DNA of 64,000 nt from assembly GCF_003721565.1 (NCBI RefSeq), contig NZ_RJJE01000009.1, positions 868,001 to 932,000 on the forward strand, written 5' to 3'. Below are positions 17,718 through 26,169 of the stretch, piece by piece; positions within the stretch are counted from its first letter, which is position 1; the number at the start of each line of letters is the position of its first letter. This DNA comes from Rufibacter immobilis (GTDB lineage: Bacteria; Bacteroidota; Bacteroidia; Cytophagales; Hymenobacteraceae). The notes under the pieces are model-generated. The model made no database searches, had not been told where the DNA came from, and was given only the letters and a program-made list of their open reading frames with translations. The translations under genes were made by a program, and so were the position numbers.

Positions 17718-18464
17718 TTAAAGCCGCTTGATCATGATGTTGCGGTACCACACGTTGTCGCCGTGGTCCTGCAACGCGATCTTGCCTGATTTGAAGGTGC
17801 CAAAACCAGGCATCTTGGCGAACTTGCTGCCGGCTATGAGCGCGCGCCAGTTGTCATCCCACATGGTGGTGGAAAGGACTTGCTGCCCATTCTGCTTTAC
17901 CTCCAGACGTCCGTTCTGGCTAATGATCTCCACCTGGTTCCATTCTCCGGCGGGCTTTACCGTCTCGGGGCTGCTGGCAATGAGGTCATAGAGGTCGCCG
18001 GCGCGGTGCTTGTGGATTTTGGCATCTGGGTGGCCGGCGTTGTCCAGCACCTGAATCTCGGGGCCGGTATGCCAGGTATGTTGGTACTTAGTTGGATCTT
18101 CCTGCACAAAAAGAATAATGCCACTGTTGCCGTTGGCGGCTATTTTCCAGTCCAGCTTGAGGTGAAAATCACCGAAGCTCTCCTGCGTGACAATATCTCC
18201 GCCCTCACTGGTTTGCCAGTCTTTTTTGGCGGCCGCATCTAACCGCAGCGTTCCGTCCTCCACTTTCCAGGCTTTGCCAATGGTTTGTTTCCCGTAGGTG
18301 TGCCAGCCTTGGGTGGTTTTGCCGTCAAAAAGCGTTTGCCATTTTCCTTCTTTGCCTGCCGGCGCTAGTGATGATGCGGTAGAATCCATAGAGGGGGAAG
18401 AGGAAGTCTGACAGGCCACCAGTGCCGCCAGGGAAAGTACAGGGAGTAGATTCCGGAATGCCAT
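17718..18464 (-). CDS. DUF1080 lipoprotein (3-keto-glycoside hydrolase family)
   Basis: Concanavalin-like beta-sandwich protein with a lipoprotein signal (LPVLSLAALVAC), 248 residues. DUF1080 landmarks: WQTLFDGKTTQGWHTYG, WKVEDGTLRL, DIVTQESFGDFHLKLDWKI, NSGIILFVQED, GPEIQVLDNAGHPDAK, AGDLYDLI, GEWNQVEII and the end GKIALQDHGDNVWYRNIMIKRL. DUF1080 proteins are linked to hydrolysis or elimination of 3-keto-glycosides produced by a glucoside 3-dehydrogenase, and such a dehydrogenase is encoded here (20469-24334). It starts 6 bp after the cytochrome stop, so the genes are coupled. Fold assignment is secure; activity is inferred. Confidence 0.87.
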   Translation of the reverse strand: MAFRNLLPVLSLAALVACQTSSSPSMDSTASSLAPAGKEGKWQTLFDGKTTQGWHTYGKQTIGKAWKVEDGTLRLDAAAKKDWQTSEGGDIVTQESFGDFHLKLDWKIAANGNSGIILFVQEDPTKYQHTWHTGPEIQVLDNAGHPDAKIHKHRAGDLYDLIASSPETVKPAGEWNQVEIISQNGRLEVKQNGQQVLSTTMWDDNWRALIAGSKFAKMPGFGTFKSGKIALQDHGDNVWYRNIMIKRL

Positions 18465-18470
18465 ACGAAT

Positions 18471-18938
18471 TTATTTTTTAAGCGATAAAATGTACTGGGC
18501 CATGGCCTGCGCGTCTTCTTTGCTGATGTTGGGGTGCGGGGTCATGGGCACTTCGCCCCAAACGCCTTTGCCGCCCTGGATAATCTTGGAGGCTAGGTAG
18601 TCAGTGTCTTTCTGGTTGGCTTCGTATTTCTGGGCTACCGCTTCATAGGCCGGCCCTACTACTTTCTGGTCAATGCGGTGGCATGCGGCGCAGTCTGACT
18701 GGGCAATCAACTGGGCTCCTTTCTCCGCCAGGCTACCGGCCCCTCCGGCGGTGCGGTCGGTGCCTATGTTCATGCTGCTGGTGTCTACGTCAGACTGCCG
18801 GGTGGCGGCACTCATGGCGGCGGCATCGGCGGAGTCAGCGTCTGCGTTGGCTACCGTGCCATTTTCTGAAGAAGAGGAGTTGCTGCCGCAGGCTGCCATG
18901 AACGCGCAGCTGGCCAAAAGAAGAAACGTTTTTTTCAT
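18471..18938 (-). CDS. Lipoprotein class I cytochrome c
   Basis: Small membrane-anchored electron carrier, 155 residues from ATG 18938 (MKKTFLLLASCAFMAAC). After the lipobox comes a Ser/Asn/Ala/Asp-rich linker (about 17-65) and a monohaem domain with the haem-binding motif CAACH and a likely distal Met in EVPMTPHPN; the C-terminal AMAQYILSLKK helix is classical. It probably takes electrons from the GMC flavoprotein dehydrogenase encoded upstream and passes them to the respiratory chain. Directly followed by the DUF1080 gene. Secure as a cytochrome c. Confidence 0.92.
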   Translation of the reverse strand: MKKTFLLLASCAFMAACGSNSSSSENGTVANADADSADAAAMSAATRQSDVDTSSMNIGTDRTAGGAGSLAEKGAQLIAQSDCAACHRIDQKVVGPAYEAVAQKYEANQKDTDYLASKIIQGGKGVWGEVPMTPHPNISKEDAQAMAQYILSLKK

Positions 18939-19090
18939 AGAAATAAAATAGGTAAACGGAATAAAGTAGCGCATACGCCCAGTAGGGTATGCCTCCTCAA
19001 TCTAGCAGTTTGTTTTTGATTATCAGTGGTTCTTGCTCTTTTCTGTATTTGTTTCTTCACTTCAATCAGGCTATTCAGGGGCTACTGCCC

Positions 19091-19146
19091 CCGGCTTTGC
19101 GTTTAGCGCCTCTTTTTGGAAAAACAGCCCCTAAACGCAAAGCCGG
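19091..19146. repeat. Palindromic intergenic repeat, copy 11, long stem
   Basis: Full copy with a 9-bp locus-specific extension (CCGGCTTTG / CAAAGCCGG). Sits between the Gfo/Idh gene and the cytochrome gene. Confidence 0.94.
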
Positions 19147-19166
19147 AACGATTGGCCCAGCCGTTT

Positions 19167-20333
19167 TCAGTTTGGATTGACCAAGAAGTCGGTCCACTTC
19201 TCTGCGCTGGCGCTACTGGCCACCACGGTCTCAATGAAAGCCATGCCCCGCACGCCGTCCTGCACCGATGGGAAGTCCAATGCCTCTGCCGGGGGCGTGG
19301 TGCCATCCAGGCGGGCGGCCAAGGCCATCCCGAAATTGCGGTACAGATTGGCGAAGGCTTCAATGTAGCCCTCGGGGTGCCCGGCGGGCGTACGGGTGTT
19401 ATGGGTTGCGTAAGAGGAAAGTCCGGCCCCGCCGGTTCTTAGCACCTGCGCAGGCTGGTCCTGCCACTTCAGCAGCAGCGTATTGGGTTCCTGCTGCGCC
19501 CACTCCAGCCCGCCTTTCTCGCCGTAGACGCGTATTCTGAGGTTGTTTTCCTCCCCGGCCATTACCTGCGAGGCAGTGAGCATACCGCTGGCCCCCTGGC
19601 TGAACCGCAACAGCACATGGCCGTCATCGTCCAGCGCCCGGCCTTCCACCACAGTGTTCAGCTGCGCGCAGACCTGCTCAATCTGTAGGCCGGAGATGTA
19701 CTCCGCCAGGTGGGCGGCGTGCGTTCCTATATCGCCCATGCAGCCGCTTTTACCGGAACGTTGCGGGTCTGTGCGCCAGGCCGCCTGGGCGTTGCCTTCC
19801 TTTTCAGACAGACTGCTGAGCCAGCCCTGGGTGTATTCTACCAGCACTTTCCTGATGTTGCCCAGCGCCCCGTCTTTTACCATTTGCCGCGCCTGCTTTA
19901 CCATGGGGTAGCCGGCGTAGGTGTGGGTGAGCAACAGCAGCAAACCGGTTTCCTCCACCTTCTGCCGCAATTGCCGGGCCTCGTCCAGTGTCAGGGTCAT
20001 GGGTTTCTCAATGACCACGTGGAAGCCTTTCTCCAGCGCCAGGAGCGCCGGAGCCAAATGGGCGAAATTGGGCGTGACGATGCTCACAAAATCCATGCGT
20101 TCCTGGGGGGGCAAGGTACTTTCCTTTTCCAGCATCTCTTCATAGCTGGTATAGGTTCTGCTTTGGGGCAGAAAGAGCGCGCGACCGCTTTCCCGGGCGT
20201 TGTCTGGGTTGGCACTGAGGGCGCCGCAGACCAGCTCAATGGCTCCGTCCATGGTGGCGGCTATTCTGTGGATGGCGCCAATGAAGGCTCCTTTCCCGCC
20301 CCCAATCATCCCCATTCGCAGTTTTCTATTCAT
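19167..20333 (-). CDS. Gfo/Idh/MocA oxidoreductase (cytosolic)
   Basis: NAD(P)-dependent sugar oxidoreductase, 388 residues, no signal peptide. N-terminal Rossmann fold with GMIGGGKGAFIG (about 8-19), the VSIVTPNFAHLAPALLAL segment, the conserved EKPMTLTLDEARQL and THTYAGYPMVKQAR, then the C-terminal alpha/beta domain with the SGCMGDIGTHAAHLAEY catalytic region (Asp and His). In this locus it could interconvert 3-keto and 3-hydroxy sugars in the cytoplasm after uptake. It differs from the second family member (21142-22608), which is exported. Family assignment is secure, substrate unknown. Confidence 0.9.
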   Translation of the reverse strand: MNRKLRMGMIGGGKGAFIGAIHRIAATMDGAIELVCGALSANPDNARESGRALFLPQSRTYTSYEEMLEKESTLPPQERMDFVSIVTPNFAHLAPALLALEKGFHVVIEKPMTLTLDEARQLRQKVEETGLLLLLTHTYAGYPMVKQARQMVKDGALGNIRKVLVEYTQGWLSSLSEKEGNAQAAWRTDPQRSGKSGCMGDIGTHAAHLAEYISGLQIEQVCAQLNTVVEGRALDDDGHVLLRFSQGASGMLTASQVMAGEENNLRIRVYGEKGGLEWAQQEPNTLLLKWQDQPAQVLRTGGAGLSSYATHNTRTPAGHPEGYIEAFANLYRNFGMALAARLDGTTPPAEALDFPSVQDGVRGMAFIETVVASSASAEKWTDFLVNPN

Positions 20334-20468
20334 TATTCAAAAAATAAGTTACCTGGGGCGGGCAAGATGGTGCAATCTATCCCTCCCAAGGCGGTGAATC
20401 AATCTAGTGCTTTTCCAGCGGAGTTCAGGCTGCTGCTGAGCACACTGTGAAGCGGAAGGCGCAACTGC

Positions 20469-21032
20469 CTAGGTAGCCCAGGCGCGGTCGCCTTTTTTGT
20501 AGGGCGTGCAACCGTCGAAACGGCCGGGTACGGGCAGGTAGCGCAACGCCTGGGTGGCCCCCACTTCTGAGGTGAAGAAACCCAACATGGTGAGTTCCTT
20601 CATCATCCGGAAGTAATGGTTGGGCGCGTCCTTTTCTTTGTTTTCCTGGTGCTTCTTCTGCTCGGCATCCAGTTGGGTAAGCAGGGCGGTGCGCTCGCGG
20701 GGAGCGGCCTCCATAAATTTCTTGTTGAATTTCTTCTGGCAGGCCTCGTCCAGTTGGGAGATTCCTTTCAGGAAAACTTTCTGGTCTTCGGGCTTGTAGC
20801 AGTCCTGCACCATGGTGGCCATAAAGGTGCCTATTTTCGCGGCTTTGGCACCGGGGGTAGACGTGGCCGGAAGAATGGTCTCCCCTACCTCGTCCAGAAA
20901 AGCTACCTGGTTCTGGTCAAAGAGTTTGTTGACTCTGGCGGTGCTGGAGGTGCAGGACACCAGCAGCTCTGCGCCAATCATGGTACCGCCCAGGATCCAG
21001 CCTATGGCAGCCACTGCTTCTCTTCTGTTCAT
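20469..21032 (-). CDS. Small subunit of a GMC sugar dehydrogenase (gluconate 2-dehydrogenase subunit 3 family)
   Basis: 187 residues with a Tat-type signal (MNRREAVAAIGWILGGTMIGAELLVSC) ending in a possible lipobox. The mature part is helical and shows FLDEVGETILPATSTPGAKAA and the C-terminal HYFRMMKELTMLGFFTSEVGATQ and YLPVPGRFDGC segments typical of subunit 3. In glucoside 3-dehydrogenases this subunit carries the Tat signal and exports the folded FAD subunit, which here (22655-24334) has no signal of its own. One Gfo/Idh gene separates the two. The complex would be completed by the cytochrome c at 18471-18938. Confidence 0.88.
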   Translation of the reverse strand: MNRREAVAAIGWILGGTMIGAELLVSCTSSTARVNKLFDQNQVAFLDEVGETILPATSTPGAKAAKIGTFMATMVQDCYKPEDQKVFLKGISQLDEACQKKFNKKFMEAAPRERTALLTQLDAEQKKHQENKEKDAPNHYFRMMKELTMLGFFTSEVGATQALRYLPVPGRFDGCTPYKKGDRAWAT

Positions 21033-21141
21033 GTTTAATTTGTTTATGTACTTCTTGGGTACTACAGTCTTTTATTGTTCAGCCTACTTGGCAGATTACC
21101 TACTCCGGGCTCAAAGAGCACAGGCGAAAAGAGGTGTGTTC

Positions 21142-22608
21142 TCAGACACTCAACTTCCAGCCCTGGCGGTACTCGCGTTTCACAAACTGGTTCACGTCAT
21201 CAAAATTGGTCACGCGCATGTTGGCATTGTCCCAGACTAGTTTGATGTTGCGGCCGGGGTAGTCAAACCCTTTGCCATCGGCCTTGGGTTTCTGAATGTC
21301 ATAGCCTCTGATAGCCAGGTTAGCCATGAGCAAGGCCTCAGTGAGCGGACCGGCAATCTCAAACGGCGAGCTTACTTCTTTTTTACCGTGGCCGGCAATA
21401 CAGGCCTCTACCCACTGGGCGTAATGACCGGCATCACTACCGGGAACCCGGGCCAGCGTTTGCTTCACTTTTACCTGTTCTGTGCGCGAAGTGGGCAGCA
21501 GGCGCGGATTCTTACCATAGGTACCGCACATCATCTTGCCTTTGGTGCCCACAAACAGGGTACCGTTGCCGCCGTCCCCGAACAGTTCATTGGGACCTAG
21601 TTCATCTGGGCGCACGGGCTGTATGCCACCGTCCATCCAGTGCACGGTCACGGGGCCTTTGGTTTTATTGGTTTTGGGAAAGTTTAAGGTCACGTGGCTG
21701 GAGGGCGGGCAGCTCTCTGGGAAGTACCCGCGCTTGAACTCATCTACGTACACGCTGCCCACGCTGGCCTGCACGTCTGTGGCATATTTTAAGTTAAGCA
21801 CACTGAACGGAGCTTCTAATAGATGACAACCCATGTCGCCCAGGGCGCCGGTGCCGTAATCCCACCAGCCGCGCCAGTTGAAAGGCACCAGCTTGTGCAC
21901 GTAGTCTTTGTATGGAGCGGTACCCAGCCACAGATCCCAGTCCAGGTCTTTGGGTACTTCGGCCTTACTGCTTGGCCACGGAATACCCTGCGGCCACACG
22001 GGGCGGTTGGTCCAGGAGTAAATGGTGTGCACATGGCCAATGATACCGGCATCGTACCACTCGCGCAGCTGGCGCACGCCATCGCCGGAGGCACCCTGGT
22101 TACCCATTTGGGTTACTACTTTGTACCGTTTGGCGGCATCTGTAAGTACGCGGGCTTCATAGATGTCATGCGTGAGCGGTTTCTGCACGTACACGTGCTT
22201 GCCCAATTGCATGGCCGCCAGGGTGGTAATGGCGTGGTTATGGTCTGGCGTAGACACAGAGACGGCATCAAAGTTCTTGTGCTCTTTGTCAAACAGTTCG
22301 CGCCAGTCTCTGTAGTACTTGGCCTTGGGGAACCGTTGCCGGGTGTTGGCAGCGCGGGTATCATCTACGTCGCAGAGAAACCCAATTTCGGCCTTGCCGC
22401 TTTCATGGAAACTTTTGATGTCGCTTTCACCTTTGCCGCCCACGCCCACGGCCGCAATCACGAGCCGGTCGCTGGGGGCCAGAAAGCCCTTACCGCCCAA
22501 CACGTGGCGGGGTACAATCATGAAGCCGGCTGCCGCCAGGGCACCCGTTTTCAGAAACTGTCTTCTGCTGTGGTCTTGGGCAGATTTGTCTTTGTCTTCT
22601 TGAGCCAT
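21142..22608 (-). CDS. Tat-exported Gfo/Idh/MocA oxidoreductase
   Basis: 488 residues with a clear Tat signal (HSRRQFLKTGALAAAGFMIV) before the Rossmann domain. Motifs: AAVGVGGKGESDI, FLCDVDDTRAANT, VSVSTPDHNHAITTLAAMQLGKHVYVQKPLTHD, MGNQGASGDGVRQLREW, and the C-domain GALGDMGCHLLEAP, followed by a long C-terminal part with FKRGYFPESCPPSS, NELFGDGGNGTLFVGTKG. This exported subclass, common in Bacteroidota and Planctomycetota, binds its NAD(H) tightly. It lies 46 bp after the GMC gene stop. It may reduce or oxidise sugars in the periplasm together with the GMC complex. Substrate not known. Confidence 0.9.
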   Translation of the reverse strand: MAQEDKDKSAQDHSRRQFLKTGALAAAGFMIVPRHVLGGKGFLAPSDRLVIAAVGVGGKGESDIKSFHESGKAEIGFLCDVDDTRAANTRQRFPKAKYYRDWRELFDKEHKNFDAVSVSTPDHNHAITTLAAMQLGKHVYVQKPLTHDIYEARVLTDAAKRYKVVTQMGNQGASGDGVRQLREWYDAGIIGHVHTIYSWTNRPVWPQGIPWPSSKAEVPKDLDWDLWLGTAPYKDYVHKLVPFNWRGWWDYGTGALGDMGCHLLEAPFSVLNLKYATDVQASVGSVYVDEFKRGYFPESCPPSSHVTLNFPKTNKTKGPVTVHWMDGGIQPVRPDELGPNELFGDGGNGTLFVGTKGKMMCGTYGKNPRLLPTSRTEQVKVKQTLARVPGSDAGHYAQWVEACIAGHGKKEVSSPFEIAGPLTEALLMANLAIRGYDIQKPKADGKGFDYPGRNIKLVWDNANMRVTNFDDVNQFVKREYRQGWKLSV

Positions 22609-22654
22609 ACGGTCAGATATGAGGGATAGAGGATCTGGTTTGGGAAGGGGAAAA

Positions 22655-24334
22655 TCAGATGTTCAGCTTCTTCATCTCGCTTACCGCATGGTCTACCGCC
22701 CGGGCGGTAAGCGCCATATAGGTAAGGGACGGATTCTGGCAACCCGCCGAGGTCATGCAGGCCCCATCGGTGACGTACACGTTGGGAGCATCCCATACCT
22801 GGTTATGCTGGTTCAGGACCGAAGACTTAGGATCTCTGCCCATGCGCGCCGTGCCCATCTCATGGATACCCTGCCCCATGGCGTAGCCAGAGTCATAGGT
22901 TTCCACATTTTTGAGGCCCGCCAGCTCCAGCATTTCTTTGGCGTCTTCCTTCATGTCTTTGCGCATCTTGAGCTCGTTTTCCTTTATCTCGCAGCTAATG
23001 TCAAGAACCGGGAGGCCCCACTTGTCTTTTTTGTTTTTGTCTAACCGCACCATGTTCTCATGGTAAGGCAGCGTTTCCCCGAAACCATTGATGCCCATGC
23101 GCCACGGCCCCGGCTCACACATGGCGTCTTTCAGGTCGGCGCCAATGCTCATCTCGGCAATCTCGCGGCCCCAGCCAGAGCGGCTGGCGCTGCCCTGGTA
23201 CCCAAAACCCCGGATGTAGTCGCGCTTGTCGCCGTTCACGTTGCGGAAGCGCGGAATGTAGATACCGTTGGGGCGGCGGCCGTAGTAATATTTGTCTTCA
23301 TAGCCTTCCACATCGCCTTTGGCCCCGGCCCTGAAGTGGTGATCCATGAGGTTATGGCCCAGCTGGCCGCTGCTGCTGCCCAGGCCTCCCTCCCACACAT
23401 CGGTGGCGGAATTCATCAGGACCCAGGTGGAGTTGAGCGTGGAGGCGTTCAGGAACACCACTTTGGCAAAGTACTCGTAGGTTTGGTTGGTCTCCGCATC
23501 CAGCACCTCCACGCCTTTGGCCTTTTTGGTGTCTTTGTCATACAGGATCTTGGTCACAATGGAGAAAGGCCGCAGCGTGAGGTTACCCGTGGCCATGGCC
23601 GCTGGCAACGTAGCAGATTGCGTACTGAAGTAAGCGCCAAACGGGCAACCCAGCCAGCATTTGTTGCGGTACTGGCAGTTGACGCGGTCATTATGGGCGG
23701 CGGTGAGGTTGGCGGTGCGCCCAATGATCATGTGCCGGTTGCCCTTGTAGTGCGCCTTGATACGGGCGGCCACATCTTTTTCCACGCAGTTCATGTCCAT
23801 GGGGGGCAGGAAATCACCGTCTGGGAGGTGCGCAATGCCGTCTTTGGCCCCGCTGATGCCCGCGAATTTCTCCACGTAGCCGTACCAGTGCTCCAGGTCT
23901 TTGTACCGGATGGGCCAGTCTACCGCAATGCCGTCTTTGGCGTTGGCTTCAAAGTCAAGGTCAGAGAGGCGGTAGCTTTGGCGGCCCCACATAAGGGAAC
24001 GACCGCCCACATGGTAGCCGCGGTACCAGTCAAAGCGTTTGCTTTCTGTGTAGGGGCTTTCCTTCTCGTTTACCCAATAGTCAAGGTTGGTTTCGTTTAG
24101 GGGGTAGTCCCGTTTCAGGACGGGGTAGTTCTCAATCATCTCCTGGGTTCGGCCGCCCCGGTGCGGGAAATCCCAGGGGTTCTTATTGGCGTTCACATAG
24201 TCTTTGACGTGTTCAATGTTTCTGCCTCGCTCCAGCATAATTGTTTTAAGTCCTTTTTGGGTGAGCTCTTTGGCGGCCCAGCCCCCAGAGATTCCAGAAC
24301 CTATCACAATTGCGTCATAATAATTATCGGCCAT
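22655..24334 (-). CDS. GMC-family FAD sugar dehydrogenase, likely glucoside 3-dehydrogenase large subunit
   Basis: 559 residues. FAD-binding GSGISGGWAAKEL at 12-24, LERGRNIEHV, HVGGRSLMWGRQSYR, NKCWLGCPFGAYFSTQSATL, NASTLNSTWVLMNSA, QLGHNLMDHHF, and the C-terminal GMC_oxred_C region (MGQGIHEMGTARMGRDP, VTDGACMTSAGCQNPSLTYMALTARA cut here into its parts: VTDGACMTSAG and QNPSLTYMALTARA). It oxidises sugars or glycosides, probably at C3 given DUF1080, TIM-barrel and Gfo/Idh neighbours. It has no signal peptide; co-export with the Tat-tagged small subunit is expected. First gene of the minus-strand cluster, preceded by an AT-rich region. Gluconate 2-dehydrogenase is the alternative label. Confidence 0.88.
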   Translation of the reverse strand: MADNYYDAIVIGSGISGGWAAKELTQKGLKTIMLERGRNIEHVKDYVNANKNPWDFPHRGGRTQEMIENYPVLKRDYPLNETNLDYWVNEKESPYTESKRFDWYRGYHVGGRSLMWGRQSYRLSDLDFEANAKDGIAVDWPIRYKDLEHWYGYVEKFAGISGAKDGIAHLPDGDFLPPMDMNCVEKDVAARIKAHYKGNRHMIIGRTANLTAAHNDRVNCQYRNKCWLGCPFGAYFSTQSATLPAAMATGNLTLRPFSIVTKILYDKDTKKAKGVEVLDAETNQTYEYFAKVVFLNASTLNSTWVLMNSATDVWEGGLGSSSGQLGHNLMDHHFRAGAKGDVEGYEDKYYYGRRPNGIYIPRFRNVNGDKRDYIRGFGYQGSASRSGWGREIAEMSIGADLKDAMCEPGPWRMGINGFGETLPYHENMVRLDKNKKDKWGLPVLDISCEIKENELKMRKDMKEDAKEMLELAGLKNVETYDSGYAMGQGIHEMGTARMGRDPKSSVLNQHNQVWDAPNVYVTDGACMTSAGCQNPSLTYMALTARAVDHAVSEMKKLNI

Positions 24335-24636
24335 AACTCAGGAGTATATATTTAATGTTTGTAGAGATTACACAATTCTATTTCTATAAGCAGGGTAAGC
24401 GGAATTCAAATCATGACAAGGGCTTTGCAGAACAACTATGGTTCTTTAGAAATGTATTAACAAAACCGCGTTTTAATAATAATTTTTAAAAACATAAAAA
24501 CCAAACGAAACACTTCGGAATTATTAAAAAAGCAATGATAACCTCAATCAGACTAAAAAAAGACAAGGAGGGGAAGACCTGCTCCAAACAGATGTTGCGA
24601 AGGATAAGGCGATGTTTCTGCGGTTGCCGTTAAAAA
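24335..24636. other. AT-rich non-coding leader of the GMC cluster
   Basis: About 300 bases without a credible gene, clearly richer in A and T than the surroundings, with several A- and T-tracts around 24470-24560. It should hold the promoter of the GMC operon (minus strand). I see no convincing TAnnTTTG box and no known riboswitch fold. Confidence 0.45.
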
Positions 24637-24694
24637 CAATGCCTTCCGTTTAGGGGCTATTTTTGGAAAAACGGCCCCTAAACGGAAGGCATTG
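24637..24694. repeat. Palindromic intergenic repeat, copy 12, long stem
   Basis: Full copy with a 10-bp locus-specific extension (CAATGCCTTC / GAAGGCATTG). It starts 36 bp downstream of the TIM-barrel gene's stop on the minus strand. Confidence 0.94.
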
Positions 24695-24729
24695 CGCAAT
24701 AGGAGAAGCGCCGACTTTGCTGAAGAAAC

Positions 24730-25860
24730 TTACCGCGCGCCCAGGTCTTTCATGGTCACCACGGGAATGTCTTTGGGAGCGGCAGATTCCAGTTCCCGGA
24801 ACGCGGTGGCTGGGTACTGGTAACCGCCTGGCGTAAGCTCCCACAACAGCGGCGCCAGACATAAGGTAGCGGCTTTGAACCCTTGCAGGATGGCGCCCAG
24901 ATTGCCCGTTCCTTTAGACAAGGCGGCCTCGTTCTCAATTTCAAACGACCCCTGGAAACCCCGCTGCCGGAGTGTGTTCACGAACGCACGCCAATCCATA
25001 CTGTCTGACCCTCCAAAACCCGGCAACATGGCCTCATAGTTATGCCGGTCCCATTCGTGCTGACTGGTGGGCACGCCGGCCCGTTGGGCCAACGCCGCAT
25101 CTATCTGCTGCATGGCGTACAGGTTCCCCCAGTACACATTGTTGCCGTTGCGGGTGCCTTTGACGTGGATACGGCGCAACCGGGACATGTCTGTGTGTAG
25201 AATGACCTCACTGGGATCTACGTGCTGCCACACATCATGCGAAGGGTCATAGATCTCGCCGTGCGCGTGGCTGGGGATGAGTTCATACATGAGCTTGCGG
25301 GCCGCCAACACCCCCGTAAGGTTATTGAACGTGCCGGAATGCCCGGCGGAGCGCCAGCCTTCCATGGGGCAGTTCTCATAGAGCACGGTTACCCCCAGGT
25401 CCTCGGCATACTTTATAATAGGTGTGAAAATGCGGGCGTACTCCTCCAGGTTTTTCTGGAAGCCGCTCTCCTGGTTTCCCAGCTCATGGTTATAGCCTAC
25501 AAAGGTGCCCACGTTCACCTCATTGGCATCGCCGCCCAGGAGGTGCGCCATCCGGATGAGCCGGAGCAGGTGGTCCTGGTTTTTGACCCGTTGCGCGGGG
25601 TCGCCGCCAATGAGGTTGTCAAACGCGCCCAAAGACAGCCGCAGTTGGTGTTGGTTGAACTTCTCCAGCAGTGCCTGGGCGTGGTCTGGGGTGAAGTGTT
25701 CATAGTCCAGGTGCGTGGCTACGAAGTCATCGCGGGTGCCGTCTTTCCTGAACACGCACACGTCCAGCCCCTGCACGCCTACTTCCTTCGCCTTGGCAAT
25801 GACATCGTCTAAACTCAGCTGATCAAACGCTGAGGTCATGATCCAGATTTGATTGTTCAT
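24730..25860 (-). CDS. Cytosolic TIM-barrel sugar isomerase/epimerase family protein
   Basis: AP_endonuc_2 superfamily, 376 residues from ATG 25860 (MNNQIWIMTSAFDQLS); the frame to 25950 adds a leader without support. No signal peptide, unlike the two other TIM-barrel proteins of this locus. Landmarks: VGVQGLDVCVFR, QLRLSLGAFDNLIGGD, VTVLYENCPMEGW with a metal-site Glu, GEIYDPSHDVWQ with Asp and His, RRIHVKGTR and GSFEIENEAALSKGTGN with the final Glu. It probably works on the imported product of the periplasmic pathway. It is in line with the GMC operon but 395 bp upstream of it, so it may have its own promoter. Confidence 0.84.
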   Translation of the reverse strand: MNNQIWIMTSAFDQLSLDDVIAKAKEVGVQGLDVCVFRKDGTRDDFVATHLDYEHFTPDHAQALLEKFNQHQLRLSLGAFDNLIGGDPAQRVKNQDHLLRLIRMAHLLGGDANEVNVGTFVGYNHELGNQESGFQKNLEEYARIFTPIIKYAEDLGVTVLYENCPMEGWRSAGHSGTFNNLTGVLAARKLMYELIPSHAHGEIYDPSHDVWQHVDPSEVILHTDMSRLRRIHVKGTRNGNNVYWGNLYAMQQIDAALAQRAGVPTSQHEWDRHNYEAMLPGFGGSDSMDWRAFVNTLRQRGFQGSFEIENEAALSKGTGNLGAILQGFKAATLCLAPLLWELTPGGYQYPATAFRELESAAPKDIPVVTMKDLGAR

Positions 25861-26050
25861 AGTGCGGTAGTGCCACCTGCTTTCTGGGCAGGCCTTGGTT
25901 GTGGTTTGGTGGAAGCCAGCAGAGACTGCATTGCCTGGGCAACAGCCCACTGCTTGACCAGGGTAAGATGCTGACTTTTGCGTACATGTGCAAACGCTTC
26001 TTCCTCAGAGCAGACGTTTACAATGTTGAGGGCGGCGCTCCCGGCGATGA

Positions 26051-26088
26051 CGTTTTGGGCCTGTTTCAGGAAAAAGAGCCGCTAAACG
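26051..26088. repeat. Palindromic intergenic repeat, copy 13 (degenerate)
   Basis: CGTTTTGGGCCTG ... GAGCCGCTAAACG: both arms recognisable, several mismatches, no flank extension. Confidence 0.75.
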
Positions 26089-26107
26089 CAATAAGACTTC
26101 CGGTAAA

Positions 26108-26145
26108 ACAAAAGCGGGGACCGTTCTGTACGGTTCCCGCTTTTG
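26108..26145 (-). terminator. Terminator of the TerC-family gene
   Basis: Long inverted repeat built on CAAAAGCGGG ... CCCGCTTTTG with ACCGT/ACGGT inner pairs. It lies 25 bp past the stop of the minus-strand TerC gene, and a T-run (TTTGTTTT) leaves the stem on that strand. Confidence 0.75.
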
Positions 26146-26169
26146 CTGTTATGGACTTTCTACGGACGG

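Larger units (their letters stand above)
25861..26169. other. Intergenic region with degenerate repeat and terminator
   Basis: About 310 bases between two minus-strand genes. It contains one degenerate palindromic repeat (26051-26088) and the terminator of the TerC gene (26108-26145). Nothing gene-like was found in 25861-26050, which should contain the promoter of the TIM-barrel gene. Confidence 0.5.

Noticed and set aside
23060-24100. 346-codon plus-strand frame
   Set aside because: Shadow of the GMC dehydrogenase gene on the minus strand.
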